From contig DRHW01000004.1 in the NCBI GenBank assembly GCA_011053005.1, forward strand, positions 1 to 64,000: a stretch of DNA of 64,000 nt, in the 5' to 3' direction. The DNA is from Methylophaga sp. Lineage in GTDB: Bacteria; Pseudomonadota; Gammaproteobacteria; Nitrosococcales; Methylophagaceae. Each line of letters opens with the position of its first letter. Position 1 is the first letter of the stretch. Positions 28,796-37,871 of this stretch are shown here, one piece after another. The notes beneath the pieces were generated by a model that was not told the DNA's origin, ran no database searches, and saw only the letters and a list, made by a program, of their open reading frames with translations. The position numbers and the translations under genes were made by a program.

Positions 28796-30039
28796 AAGTC
28801 CTTATTGTAAATACATTAGACATAGTCGGTGGAGCTGCCCGGGCGGCTTACCGGTTACATCAGGCTTTATTAATGCAAGGAGTAGATAGTCAAATGTTAG
28901 TGCAATCTAAAATAAGTGATGACTTTCGAGTTTTGGCTCCAGAAACAACGTTAAAAAAATATTTATCTAAATTACGACCAGTATTGGATAGCTTGCCAGT
29001 TCGCTTATACAAGCACCGATCTAAAACTCTGTTTAGTACTAGCTATTTACCATTTAGCGATATGGTGGAACGAATTAATACCTTAAACCCTGATATCGTC
29101 CATTTACATTGGATTACAAGTGGGATGATGCGTATTGAGGATGTTGCTAGAATTAATGCACCTATTGTTTGGAGTCTACATGATGATTGGGCAATTACTG
29201 GTGGTTGCCACATAAAGTGGGACTGCGAGAGGTTTAAGGCACAGTGTGGCTTATGCCCACGATTAGGCTCTAATAGGGAAAATGATTTGAGCCGCAAAGT
29301 ATTTAACCGGAAAAAAGAAACTTACTCTAAAATCAGAGACTTGACGGTTATTGGCTTAAGTCGCTGGATGGTTAGCTGTGTTAATGAAAGTAGTTTATTT
29401 TCAAATAGAAATGTTTTAAATATTCCCAATCCTATTGATGTAAGCACTTTTTCTCCGTTTTCAAAAAATGATGCCAGAAAATTATTTAATTTGCCGTCCG
29501 GAAAAAAATTAGTTCTATTTGGTGCAAATAGTGCAACAAGTGATATTAATAAAGGCTTTAGTGAGTTATCTGTCGCCCTCGAAAGTGTTGATGCTGAAAA
29601 TACGGAACTAATTATTTTTGGTAGTAGTGAGCCACAAATAGCTCAAGGTTTTAAACAAAAAGTACATTATTTAGGACACTTATATGATGATGTGAGTCTG
29701 AGAATTATTTATAACGCAGCTGATGTAATGGTTGTGCCTAGCCTACAGGAGTCTTTCGGGCAGACTGCTGTTGAATCAATGGCCTGTGGAACGCCTGTTG
29801 TGGCCTTCGGAGCAACAGGATTATTAGATATAGTTGATCATTTAGAAAATGGTTATTTGGCGACCCCATATGACACCTCTGATCTAGCTAGAGGTATTGA
29901 AATAATGCTCAATGCTGATAATTATGCAGAGCTTTGTCAAAATGCACGAGATAAAATTTTACGTGAGTTCGATAGTAGTATAGTTGCGGATAAGTTTATT
30001 GAATTATATGAGAAATTAATAATTAATCCTGTCTTATGA
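28792..30039 (+). CDS. GT4 family glycosyltransferase
   Basis: GT-B fold glycosyltransferase, 415 residues. The N-terminal domain has VNTLDIVGGAARAAYRLHQAL and HLHWITSGMM; the C-terminal domain has ADVMVVPSLQESFGQTAVESMACGTPVVAF, with the E-x7-E-type donor-binding motif. It resembles the WcaC group of colanic-acid-type transferases. It overlaps its upstream neighbour by ATGA, and downstream overlaps the start of the galE pseudogene by ATGA. Donor unknown. Confidence 0.87.
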   Translation: MKVLIVNTLDIVGGAARAAYRLHQALLMQGVDSQMLVQSKISDDFRVLAPETTLKKYLSKLRPVLDSLPVRLYKHRSKTLFSTSYLPFSDMVERINTLNPDIVHLHWITSGMMRIEDVARINAPIVWSLHDDWAITGGCHIKWDCERFKAQCGLCPRLGSNRENDLSRKVFNRKKETYSKIRDLTVIGLSRWMVSCVNESSLFSNRNVLNIPNPIDVSTFSPFSKNDARKLFNLPSGKKLVLFGANSATSDINKGFSELSVALESVDAENTELIIFGSSEPQIAQGFKQKVHYLGHLYDDVSLRIIYNAADVMVVPSLQESFGQTAVESMACGTPVVAFGATGLLDIVDHLENGYLATPYDTSDLARGIEIMLNADNYAELCQNARDKILREFDSSIVADKFIELYEKLIINPVL

Positions 30040-30375
30040 ATACTTTGATTTTAGGTGGTGCTCAGTATATCGGAGCACATGTTAGTAGGTTCTGGTTATG
30101 GGTTTACAGTATTGGATAATCTTTTAGCAGATCATGTTGATAAGGTAAATTACGTCGAGTAAGTTTTATTAAAAATATCGCCGAAACGTTCTTTTAAATG
30201 ACCTTTTGAGTGTAAACAGTTTAATGCAATGATGTATCTTTTCGCGAATAGTTTGATTGTTGAGTCAGTTTTAAGTCCTACTAATAACTATCGTAATAAC
30301 GTTGCTAGTATGTTGAGTTTGTTTGACTCGGCGATTACTCATGGTATTAGCAGCTTCATTTTTGTCGTTAATTAA
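30036..30375 (+). pseudogene. Decayed UDP-glucose 4-epimerase (galE) remnant
   Basis: Conceptual translation from ATG 30036 gives MNTLILGGAQYIGAH, the GalE nucleotide-binding start, then shifts frame near 30087 into GYGFTVLDNLLADH (stop at 30160). A third stretch (about 30205-30375, stop 30373) reads FNAMMYLFANSLIVESV and YRNNVASMLSLFDSAITHG, matching the GalE segments normally read as DAVMHFAAYSLVGES and YYRNNVxGTLxLLDAM. Only the N-terminal third remains, with frameshifts and gaps. The ATG overlaps the stop of the preceding transferase gene, so it was once translationally coupled. Confidence 0.85.
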
Positions 30376-30398
30376 ATAATAGGATTAATTATTAAGTT

Positions 30399-31499
30399 AT
30401 GATCATAATTGTTCAGCCTTGGTTTTCAGCCTTTGGTCATCCAGCACAATCATTACTAAATTTGGCAAAAATTATTGGAAAACATAGCGATATCACTTAT
30501 CTAATATCAATCTTGAACGATAATATCGATGACTCAATCGAGATTGCAAGAAAAGAGCTGAAGTCATATGGACAGGTAATAGATTATCCAGTTAAAACAT
30601 CTTCAGTCAGAGAGGGTACAATAAAGTCACTAGCCTCATTGAAAAGATTGTTTACCTCAAAAATGCTTATTGAAAAGGTATTCTTTCTTGATGCGCATTT
30701 GGTCTTACTTTCTGTCTTATGGCCTTTTTATTGTCCATCAAATATTAAGCAGTTAGGCGTCGTTTATCTTCTGGGCCCTGAAAAAATAATCCAAAATAGT
30801 GTTGTTAAATATTTTGTGGGAAAATTTTTGCAGCGTAAGGAAGTTGTTCTTTTTCTTCGAACTGATGAGCTGATGCTTGACTGGCAGAAGGCTTTTCCTC
30901 GTGCTCAAATTAAATGCTTACCCTCCTTAGAAATACCGCCTGATGAAGCCCCTATTATGGCAAAGGAGAACTCCTTAAACGAGATCCGATTGGGTATTTT
31001 AGGGCAAATTAGGCTAGGTAAAGGTTTAGAATGGATTGTACCAATATTTAAAAATAATTCATCACTAGGACAACTAACTGTCGCAGGAGCATTTAGTCAT
31101 GCAGCAGCCCAGAAAAGTCTTAGCTTTCTGAAAGACTTTGACGGATTTGAAGAGAAATTTTTGAGTGAAAGTGAATTACTTCACTTAGCATCAGAGCAAG
31201 ATTACTTGTTAATGCTATACGATGATTGGGATGAGCGAATGGAAGGCGCAGTAATGTTTTTGGCGGCTAGAGTTAATCGACCTGTAATCGTGTACGACAA
31301 AGGCTGGTGCGGTCGAATGGTTAATAAGTACGAAAATGGTATGTTTGCACCACTGGGTCCTGATGATTTCAGCTTATTTGTTAAAGCACTACCCTTACCT
31401 GATAGCGAGGAGTATGAGGCATTACTCAGGGGGGTCCTTGCATTTAAAAATGCTCACACAGGCAAATCAATTAGAAAGGCTTTTCTAGATGTTATATAG
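30399..31499 (+). CDS. Probable GT-B glycosyltransferase
   Basis: 366 residues starting IIIVQPWFSAFGHPAQSLLNLAK, typical of a GT-B N-terminal sheet with a small-residue loop. The second half has RLGILGQIRLGKGLEWIVPIF and LMLYDDWDERMEGAVMFLAARVNRPVIVYDKGWCGRMV, resembling the donor-binding region of GT4-like enzymes, though the E-x7-E motif is not clear. No membrane segment is obvious. It follows the galE remnant with only a weak SD. Specific activity unknown. Confidence 0.68.
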   Translation: MIIIVQPWFSAFGHPAQSLLNLAKIIGKHSDITYLISILNDNIDDSIEIARKELKSYGQVIDYPVKTSSVREGTIKSLASLKRLFTSKMLIEKVFFLDAHLVLLSVLWPFYCPSNIKQLGVVYLLGPEKIIQNSVVKYFVGKFLQRKEVVLFLRTDELMLDWQKAFPRAQIKCLPSLEIPPDEAPIMAKENSLNEIRLGILGQIRLGKGLEWIVPIFKNNSSLGQLTVAGAFSHAAAQKSLSFLKDFDGFEEKFLSESELLHLASEQDYLLMLYDDWDERMEGAVMFLAARVNRPVIVYDKGWCGRMVNKYENGMFAPLGPDDFSLFVKALPLPDSEEYEALLRGVLAFKNAHTGKSIRKAFLDVI

Positions 31500-31511
31500 G
31501 TTTAATGCAAG

Positions 31512-32252
31512 ATGTTCTTAGATAATTTGTTGCCAAATTTTACGGCAGTGATTGCGGCTCCATTATGTTTTGTAAAGCGAGTTCGCTTTCCAACGATGGT
31601 ATCATTTGGTTTATTGGCAAACTTATCTAAAATGCGTGACAAAAATGTTATTAGCAAGATAGATTCAATTTGGGATATAGGCGCTAATCATGGGCAATTT
31701 GCTTTTATGGCACATAGTGTTTGGCCTGCTTTGCCTATATATAGCTTTGAGCCAGATCCAAATAGTTATCATAAATTACAAGAAAATTTCAAAAAATTTT
31801 CATTTACAGGTAAGACGTTTTGTTATGCGCTTAGTGATAAGGTGGAATCTAAACAATTTTATTGTTACGACGATAATGTTAATAATTCATTATTAGAAAG
31901 TAATAGTCATGTAAGTGGTGCTGTTAATGAATTTCGTACTGTAGACTGTACAACATTAGATAGTGTGGCCCGTAACTATCCTGAGGTTACCTCAGCATTT
32001 CTTAAGTTAGATGTTCAAGGCTTTGAGCTCGCTGTCTTAGCTGGATCAACAATTTTCTTGAAGCAATGTCTTTATGTCCAAATTGAGGTTTCATTCTCAC
32101 CTACTTACATAGGTGGGGCTCATGCAGGTGAAATTATCCTTGCAATGCGTCAATATGGTTTTGAGTGCATTGATATATTGGATTTACTTCGAGATAAAGT
32201 GAAATCGAATAAAATTATTGAAGCAGATCTTTTATTTAAGAGATGTAACTAG
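31512..32252 (+). CDS. FkbM family methyltransferase (second copy)
   Basis: SAM-dependent methyltransferase, 246 residues, with SIWDIGANHGQFAFMA (about 56-71), YSFEPDPNSYHKL and the FkbM hallmark AFLKLDVQGFELAVLAGS (about 161-178). It is clearly diverged from the copy at 25882, so it probably methylates another position rather than being a recent duplicate. It sits between two glycosyltransferases. Confidence 0.85.
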   Translation: MFLDNLLPNFTAVIAAPLCFVKRVRFPTMVSFGLLANLSKMRDKNVISKIDSIWDIGANHGQFAFMAHSVWPALPIYSFEPDPNSYHKLQENFKKFSFTGKTFCYALSDKVESKQFYCYDDNVNNSLLESNSHVSGAVNEFRTVDCTTLDSVARNYPEVTSAFLKLDVQGFELAVLAGSTIFLKQCLYVQIEVSFSPTYIGGAHAGEIILAMRQYGFECIDILDLLRDKVKSNKIIEADLLFKRCN

Positions 32253-32260
32253 GGCTATCC

Positions 32261-33100
32261 ATGAAAATTAGTATCGCAGTACCTTCATATAACTATGCAA
32301 AATTTTTAACCGCATGTTTAGATAGTATTAAGCAGCAAAATTATAAAAATTTTGAAGTGCTTATTGCTGATGGGGGATCTAATGACGGCTCCCTAGATAT
32401 TATCCATAAATTCTGTGATGAGGATGAAAGATTCCAGCTTGTTAGTACTGAGGACAATGGTCAGGCAGACTCTATTTTCAAAGCATTCAAGTATGCAACT
32501 GGTGATGTTTTATGTTTTTTGAATGCAGATGACTGTTATCTATGCCAAGATGCATTAAGTAATGTTATTCAAACATTTCAAGATTACCAGTCTATTCAAT
32601 TGGTAAGTTTTGGTGGTTATTACATTGATGCTGAGGGACGATGGATTAAGCCTATACATTATCGCTATCATCCATTAGATGGTTTTCATTTGATGCCATA
32701 TCGAACCGCAGTGTTACAGCCCGGAACCTTTTGGAGGAAAGAAGTCTATGATCCTATTGAATGGCCTAAGAACTTTAATTTCGTATTCGATGTTGTATTT
32801 TTTTATGCTGCCTTTAAAAAGTATTCATGGTTAGAACTCACAAAGCCATTAGCTGGATATCGCTTACATGGAGATAACAAATCCATGACTGTGAGAGCGG
32901 GAAGAGTTATGGAATTGGCATCATTTGAGAATATTAAATTTGGAAAAAGATCTTTCCGAGCATTTTATCTTAAGGTGATAGCTAAGGCGCTTAAAGGTCT
33001 AGAAGGCTTAGGGCTTTTCGGTACCAGAATATCACAGCTGATATACATTATAGTAAACGGTTTAGCATTCATTTCTTGTTATCGATTACCCAGTATTTAA
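32261..33100 (+). CDS. GT2 family glycosyltransferase
   Basis: Family 2 transferase with GT-A fold: ISIAVPSYNYAKFLTACLDSIKQQ, FEVLIADGGSNDGS (nucleotide-binding Asp), GDVLCFLNADDCY (DXD-type metal site, about 86-98) and a late hydrophobic patch (about 255-272). 279 residues, normal for WcaA-type enzymes. It starts 8 bases after the FkbM gene. Sugar specificity unknown. Confidence 0.88.
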   Translation: MKISIAVPSYNYAKFLTACLDSIKQQNYKNFEVLIADGGSNDGSLDIIHKFCDEDERFQLVSTEDNGQADSIFKAFKYATGDVLCFLNADDCYLCQDALSNVIQTFQDYQSIQLVSFGGYYIDAEGRWIKPIHYRYHPLDGFHLMPYRTAVLQPGTFWRKEVYDPIEWPKNFNFVFDVVFFYAAFKKYSWLELTKPLAGYRLHGDNKSMTVRAGRVMELASFENIKFGKRSFRAFYLKVIAKALKGLEGLGLFGTRISQLIYIIVNGLAFISCYRLPSI

Positions 33101-33178
33101 AGCTTGTGTTAAAACATTTCAAGTCGAATATTGCTCGCCTCATCTATTTCCTACAATCCTTTCGATATCAAAATAGTA

Positions 33179-33784
33179 ATGAATAAATATTTATGTAACT
33201 ACGGCCTTGTTGGAGGAATTAAATTAATAATCCAATTAATTCGTACCCGAATTTTTTATCGGCCAGCTAGGTTAATCCGATTTCCAATATTTATTCGTGG
33301 AAAGAAATTTATTAAATTCGGTGTGGGCTTCACAACTGGCGTCGGAGTAAGGCTTGATGCGTTAGGTAGTGAAAATAAGACCCAAATTGAATTTGGTGAT
33401 GGTGTGCAATTGAATGATTATGTGCATATTGGGGCTATAGAAAAGGTGGTGATAGGAAATAATGTTTTAATTGCAAGCCGAGTCTTTATTAGTGATCATA
33501 ATCATGGTCTATACAATGGCGATAATGAGCATAGTTCACCAGATGAGTTGCCTGCTGTACGACCATTATTCGCCAATCCTGTTATTATTGAAGATAGAGT
33601 TTGGATTGGTGAGAATGCCTGTATTTTACCTGGCGTTAAAATTGGCTCAGGAGCCATCATAGGCGCGGGCTCTATAGTTACAAAAGACGTACTAGCTGAA
33701 ACTATAGTTGCTGGAAACCCTGCAAGAAAAATAAAACAATTTGATAGAAAAACGATGCAGTGGGTAGCTGTTAGTAGAAAATGA
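33179..33784 (+). CDS. Hexapeptide-repeat O-acetyltransferase
   Basis: Left-handed beta-helix acyltransferase of the WcaF/Maa/NodL type, likely O-acetylating a sugar of the repeat unit. The repeats include VVIGNNVLIASRVFISDHNHG, with the catalytic His pair, VIIEDRVWIGENACILPGVKIGSGAIIGAGSIVTKDV and AGNPARKIKQF. The ATG at 33179 (MNKYLCNYG) gives 201 residues; an upstream TTG at 33131 is in frame but has a poorly fitting N-terminus. Confidence 0.85.
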   Translation: MNKYLCNYGLVGGIKLIIQLIRTRIFYRPARLIRFPIFIRGKKFIKFGVGFTTGVGVRLDALGSENKTQIEFGDGVQLNDYVHIGAIEKVVIGNNVLIASRVFISDHNHGLYNGDNEHSSPDELPAVRPLFANPVIIEDRVWIGENACILPGVKIGSGAIIGAGSIVTKDVLAETIVAGNPARKIKQFDRKTMQWVAVSRK

Positions 33785-33817
33785 TTAGTTCTAAATAAGG
33801 AAGTTATGGAGTGAGTA

Positions 33818-34738
33818 TTGGAAAATAAAAGGCCTATAGTAGTAGTATTAATGGCTGTTTATAATGGTATATCATGGTTGCCAGAGCAGGTCCGTAGTAT
33901 CATGTTACAATCAGATGTTGATGTAAAGTTATTCATTTCTGATGATGGTTCAAATGATGGTAGTCAATCTTGGCTGGAGGATCTGGCTGGAACCGACGAT
34001 AGAATTCATATATTGCCACAAAAATCAAATACGGGATCAGCAGGTAAAAACTTTTATCGATTAATTTGTGACGCAGATGTTGGTGATGCTGATTTTATTG
34101 CCTTGGCCGATCAAGATGATATTTGGTTTACGCATAAATTAGCTGATCAAATCGAACAAATTCATCAGTTTTGTGCCGATGGTGTCTCTTCAAATGTTAT
34201 TGCCTTTTGGCCTGATGGGTCTCGTCACCTAATTAATAAAGCGTTTCCACAAAAGAAATTTGATTTTTTATATGAGTCTGCAGGACCTGGTTGTAGTTTC
34301 TTAATTAAATCGACGTTATTTTTGCAGATCAAATCGTTTTTGGAAAATACAGAGGATATGGCTTCGTTACCCGAACTGCATGACTGGCTGATATATGCTG
34401 TTTGCAGAGCAATTGGAAACAAATGGCATATTGCAGATAGTCCCATGCTTGAGTACCGTCAGCATTCTGGTAATGTTATTGGTGCACATTATGGAATGAA
34501 AGCAAGGTTAAGGAGGATTCAGTCTATACGTCGAGGCTGGTATCGCTTAGAAGTCCAAAAAATATCACACATCGTTTTGGGATTGACTAGAAGTAGAGAA
34601 TTACAGAATGTTTGTGGGCAGTTAATTCAATTAAGCTTATATGATAGATTTAAACTTTTATTCACAATCACTGAAACGAGAAGAAATCGTTCGGAACAGT
34701 TTGCTTTGGCATTACTGCTAATAAGCTTTACTTTTTAA
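33818..34738 (+). CDS. GT2 family glycosyltransferase (rhamnosyltransferase-like)
   Basis: GT-A enzyme, 306 residues: IVVVLMAVYNGISWLPEQVRSI, LFISDDGSNDGS, FIALADQDDIW (DXD region, about 92-102) and GPGCSFLIKS, a pattern common in putative rhamnosyltransferases. It starts with TTG, supported by GGAG 6 bases upstream; later ATG codons would cut into the first beta strand. Its stop and the next start share a TAATG junction. Use of dTDP-rhamnose is an inference. Confidence 0.85.
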   Translation: MENKRPIVVVLMAVYNGISWLPEQVRSIMLQSDVDVKLFISDDGSNDGSQSWLEDLAGTDDRIHILPQKSNTGSAGKNFYRLICDADVGDADFIALADQDDIWFTHKLADQIEQIHQFCADGVSSNVIAFWPDGSRHLINKAFPQKKFDFLYESAGPGCSFLIKSTLFLQIKSFLENTEDMASLPELHDWLIYAVCRAIGNKWHIADSPMLEYRQHSGNVIGAHYGMKARLRRIQSIRRGWYRLEVQKISHIVLGLTRSRELQNVCGQLIQLSLYDRFKLLFTITETRRNRSEQFALALLLISFTF

Positions 34739-36012
34739 TGACATTCATCAAACGCAGTTTTAGCTCTAATGCATTATGGAGCCTAGCAGGCGGTGGTATT
34801 TCAGCATTGGCCGCAGTAGCTGCAATTCCTGCACTAATTCATCTTTTAGGAGTTGAGAAATTTGCTTTAGTGTCACTGCTGATATCATTAAATTTATTTT
34901 TCTTTGTTTATGATTTTGGTTTAACACGAGCGATGCATTTTTTCTCGCCTAAAATCGGACATCAGCGTGAAAGTGAAGCAGGGTCGTTAATAGGTAATTC
35001 ATTAGTCGTCGCGATAGTTCTAGGTGTCTTGGTGACGCTTATTGCTATTTTGGCTAGTCCGGTTTTTACCTCAACCTGGCTGAATTACACGGGTCAAGCG
35101 GCCGATGCGGCTACAAAAGCATTTCAAATTACAGCATTTGGTATTATTCCCGCTTTAATTTCTAATGCCATTAAGGGAAATCTAGAAGGTAGACTAGAGT
35201 TTAAAAAGGCAAACGTAGCCAAAATAGTATCAGGCGTCAGTTTACTTGCAGCCCCTGTCGGCATGGCGATGATTAATGATTCAATAGTAATGCTTGCAGT
35301 TGCAATGATGTTAACAAGGTTTGGTAGTTTAGCTTTCTATTTTTACCTACTGTCACGTGTAATTCGTCCTCATTATTTTTCTATTTCGCCTGAAGGATTA
35401 AAAAATATTGTTGGTTATGCTTTTTGGGCTGGAATTTCAGGTTTTTTTGCCACATTATTTATTTATGGAGACCGCTTTATTGTTGCAGGTTTTATTAGTC
35501 CAGAAGAATTAGCTATTTATATTGCTAGTCAAGATGTCTTGATTCGGTACTTGCTGGTACCTTGGTCATTAGCTATTGTTTTGTCGCCGTATTTTTCTTC
35601 AGATACAGTTTCATTAGATAGTTTTAAAGTGGTTTATGCCAAAGCAGTGAATAGCATTCAGTGGCTCACCTTATGTTTTATTGTTTTAGTCTGCTTGGTT
35701 GTTCGTTTTTTAGTGCCTGTTTGGGTTGATAGCCAATTGATAGAATTAAGCATGCAAATAAATTACATAATGCTCATAGGAATTATATTTGCGTCCTTTG
35801 CTCAGTTACCTTTAATTTTCCTTTATGCTCAAGGAAAAGCTAAATTAATTACGATTATATTTGTGTTTGAAGGGCTGGGCTACTTATTGGTAGCACCACT
35901 AGTTTTTGATGCATTTGGCGTTTTAGGGGCAGCAAGTATATGGACTATAAGGCTTTTAATAGAGTTTATGTTATTAAATTATTTTGCGAAAAGGTTTTTA
36001 CTGCATGCGTGA
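34738..36012 (+). CDS. wzx: Wzx-type polysaccharide flippase (second copy)
   Basis: Second PST/MOP-family membrane protein of the locus, 424 residues with about 12 predicted hydrophobic segments and the start SNALWSLAGGGISALAAVAAIPALIHLLG. It is clearly different in sequence from the flippase at 23138. It overlaps both neighbours (TAATG upstream; 8 bases with the polymerase downstream), which ties it to the polymerase gene. Confidence 0.85.
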   Translation: MTFIKRSFSSNALWSLAGGGISALAAVAAIPALIHLLGVEKFALVSLLISLNLFFFVYDFGLTRAMHFFSPKIGHQRESEAGSLIGNSLVVAIVLGVLVTLIAILASPVFTSTWLNYTGQAADAATKAFQITAFGIIPALISNAIKGNLEGRLEFKKANVAKIVSGVSLLAAPVGMAMINDSIVMLAVAMMLTRFGSLAFYFYLLSRVIRPHYFSISPEGLKNIVGYAFWAGISGFFATLFIYGDRFIVAGFISPEELAIYIASQDVLIRYLLVPWSLAIVLSPYFSSDTVSLDSFKVVYAKAVNSIQWLTLCFIVLVCLVVRFLVPVWVDSQLIELSMQINYIMLIGIIFASFAQLPLIFLYAQGKAKLITIIFVFEGLGYLLVAPLVFDAFGVLGAASIWTIRLLIEFMLLNYFAKRFLLHA

Positions 36013-37045
36013 GTATTTTCAGTTTTCTTCTGAGGACATAAAAAAATATGTAATATTTATTTTTTTGGGTAGCATTGCAGCTTATTTAGCTACGAGCTTT
36101 TCCAAAGACTGGGTCAGCTATCAATGGTTCTTTGATGAAATATACGTGAAAACGTCATGGATCGAATTATTGATGAATAGCACCCCGTTTTCTGAGCCAT
36201 TGTTTTTTGTTACTACAAAGGCTGCTCTTGGGTTCATTAGCTTAGCAAATTTTTTATTATTAGTAGGTATCGCTTTATTTATACTTAAAATGCATTTTTT
36301 GACTAAGCTTATAGATGATGTTTTTATAGTGACTTTTTTTTACGTATGTATGTACCTTTTTTTGTTCGAAGGAACAGCGTTACGCATAGCCTATGCAACT
36401 TCCTTTATTATTCCGTCTATGTATTATCTGCAAAAGAAAAAGTTATTAACCAGCATTCTATTGTTTTTAATAGCAACACAAATACAGTTGACATCAGTTG
36501 TTTTTATTATTATGTATCCACTTTTTATATATAGACGATTGAATTTTTTGGTGATTGCTCTATTTGTAATTGCTCCATTGGCCATTTTGCTGAATATTTC
36601 TGCATTTAATTTTGTTGTAGATTTTACTCAGTTATTTTCTAATAAATATCTGTTTTATGGACAGGACGATATAGTTAAAAACCAGAATTCAACAGGGTTA
36701 TTTTATTATTTTATTGGCTTTTTCTATATGTTTGTTATTGCTATTGGATATTATCTTAAACAGCAGATAATGAATGAACCCTTTAAAAGGATGATATTTT
36801 CATTAGCGATGATCGGCTGTGCTTCAATGTGTTTATTTTATGATCATGTTGTCGTCGGTGCACGAGTCGGAGAGATGCTGCTTATTAGTATGGTGCTTCT
36901 GCTGACTTGGTTATTTCAGCACTTTAGAGAAAAGGACTTATCACTATATAACGTTGTGCTTATATTAATTTTTATGGGATATGCTTTAGCTAGATTTTTC
37001 TATTTATACCCAACGTTAGCTCTTAATGCTGAAGCATTTATATGA
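36005..37045 (+). CDS. wzy: Wzy-like O-antigen/EpsG-type polymerase
   Basis: Multi-pass membrane protein, 346 residues from ATG 36005 (MREYFQFSS), with about 9-10 hydrophobic segments. The stretch FLFEGTALRIAYATSFIIPSMYYLQKKK resembles EpsG/Wzy polymerases, where an Arg lies in a conserved loop. It overlaps the flippase by 8 bases. Assignment as repeat-unit polymerase rests on topology and position; Wzy sequences are poorly conserved. Confidence 0.72.
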   Translation: MREYFQFSSEDIKKYVIFIFLGSIAAYLATSFSKDWVSYQWFFDEIYVKTSWIELLMNSTPFSEPLFFVTTKAALGFISLANFLLLVGIALFILKMHFLTKLIDDVFIVTFFYVCMYLFLFEGTALRIAYATSFIIPSMYYLQKKKLLTSILLFLIATQIQLTSVVFIIMYPLFIYRRLNFLVIALFVIAPLAILLNISAFNFVVDFTQLFSNKYLFYGQDDIVKNQNSTGLFYYFIGFFYMFVIAIGYYLKQQIMNEPFKRMIFSLAMIGCASMCLFYDHVVVGARVGEMLLISMVLLLTWLFQHFREKDLSLYNVVLILIFMGYALARFFYLYPTLALNAEAFI

Positions 37046-37103
37046 TATTTAGTCACTTAAAATTGTACCTCATGAGCTTAAAACTAAAGATTGAGTCGAT
37101 CTA

Positions 37104-37871
37104 TTGAAAGTTTCTATTATTACCGTTTGCTTTAATTCAGCATTGTTTATAAGTACAGCAATTGAATCCGTACTTGCTCAGTCCTACACGGATATTGAAT
37201 ATATAGTCATAGATGGCGATTCCAAAGATGGCACTTTGGATGTCATTAATAAATATGCCGATCGAATTGCACATATTGTAAGTGAGCCAGATAAAGGAAT
37301 TTATGATGCAATGAATAAAGGTCTAGCTTTGGCTACTGGCGATGTAATTGGAATTTTAAATTCCGATGACTTTTATCCTCATTCTGATGTGGTTTCTGAG
37401 GTTGTTAAAGAATTATCTTTACGCTCTAATATTGACATAGTGCTAGGCAGTGTTGATTTTGTTATGCCTAAAGATTTAGAAAAGCCGATTCGGCTTTATT
37501 CTTCAGCAGATTTTATATCGTGGAAATTGCGGTTTGGTCTTTCGCCTCCTCATCCAGGTGCATTCATTAAAAAATCGGCTTATGAAAGGGCTGGCATGTA
37601 TAAGATGGGTTATAAAATTGCTGCTGATTTTGATATGTTTGTGAGAATGTTGTTAGTTATGCATTTTAGTTATATAACCTTAGATAAGGTTTTGGTACGT
37701 ATGAGGATTGGCGGAGCGAGCACTTCAGGTATAAATAGTTATATCGTATCAACAAAAGAAATGGCGAGGTCATTAAAAGAAAATAAGGTTTATTCTAGTA
37801 TTCTTATTGTTTTAATGCGCTTACCTGTAAAATCTTTGCAGATTATATTGATTAAGCTTGGTGTTAAATGA
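37104..37871 (+). CDS. GT2 family glycosyltransferase (WcaA-like)
   Basis: 255-residue GT-A enzyme: VSIITVCFNSALFISTAIESVLAQSY, EYIVIDGDSKDGT, SEPDKGIYDAMNKGLALATGDVIGILNSDDFY (DXD at about 88-90), typical of single-sugar transferases in O-antigen loci. It begins with TTG, no convincing SD, and ends in an ATGA overlap with the epimerase/reductase gene. Donor unknown. Confidence 0.88.
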   Translation: MKVSIITVCFNSALFISTAIESVLAQSYTDIEYIVIDGDSKDGTLDVINKYADRIAHIVSEPDKGIYDAMNKGLALATGDVIGILNSDDFYPHSDVVSEVVKELSLRSNIDIVLGSVDFVMPKDLEKPIRLYSSADFISWKLRFGLSPPHPGAFIKKSAYERAGMYKMGYKIAADFDMFVRMLLVMHFSYITLDKVLVRMRIGGASTSGINSYIVSTKEMARSLKENKVYSSILIVLMRLPVKSLQIILIKLGVK

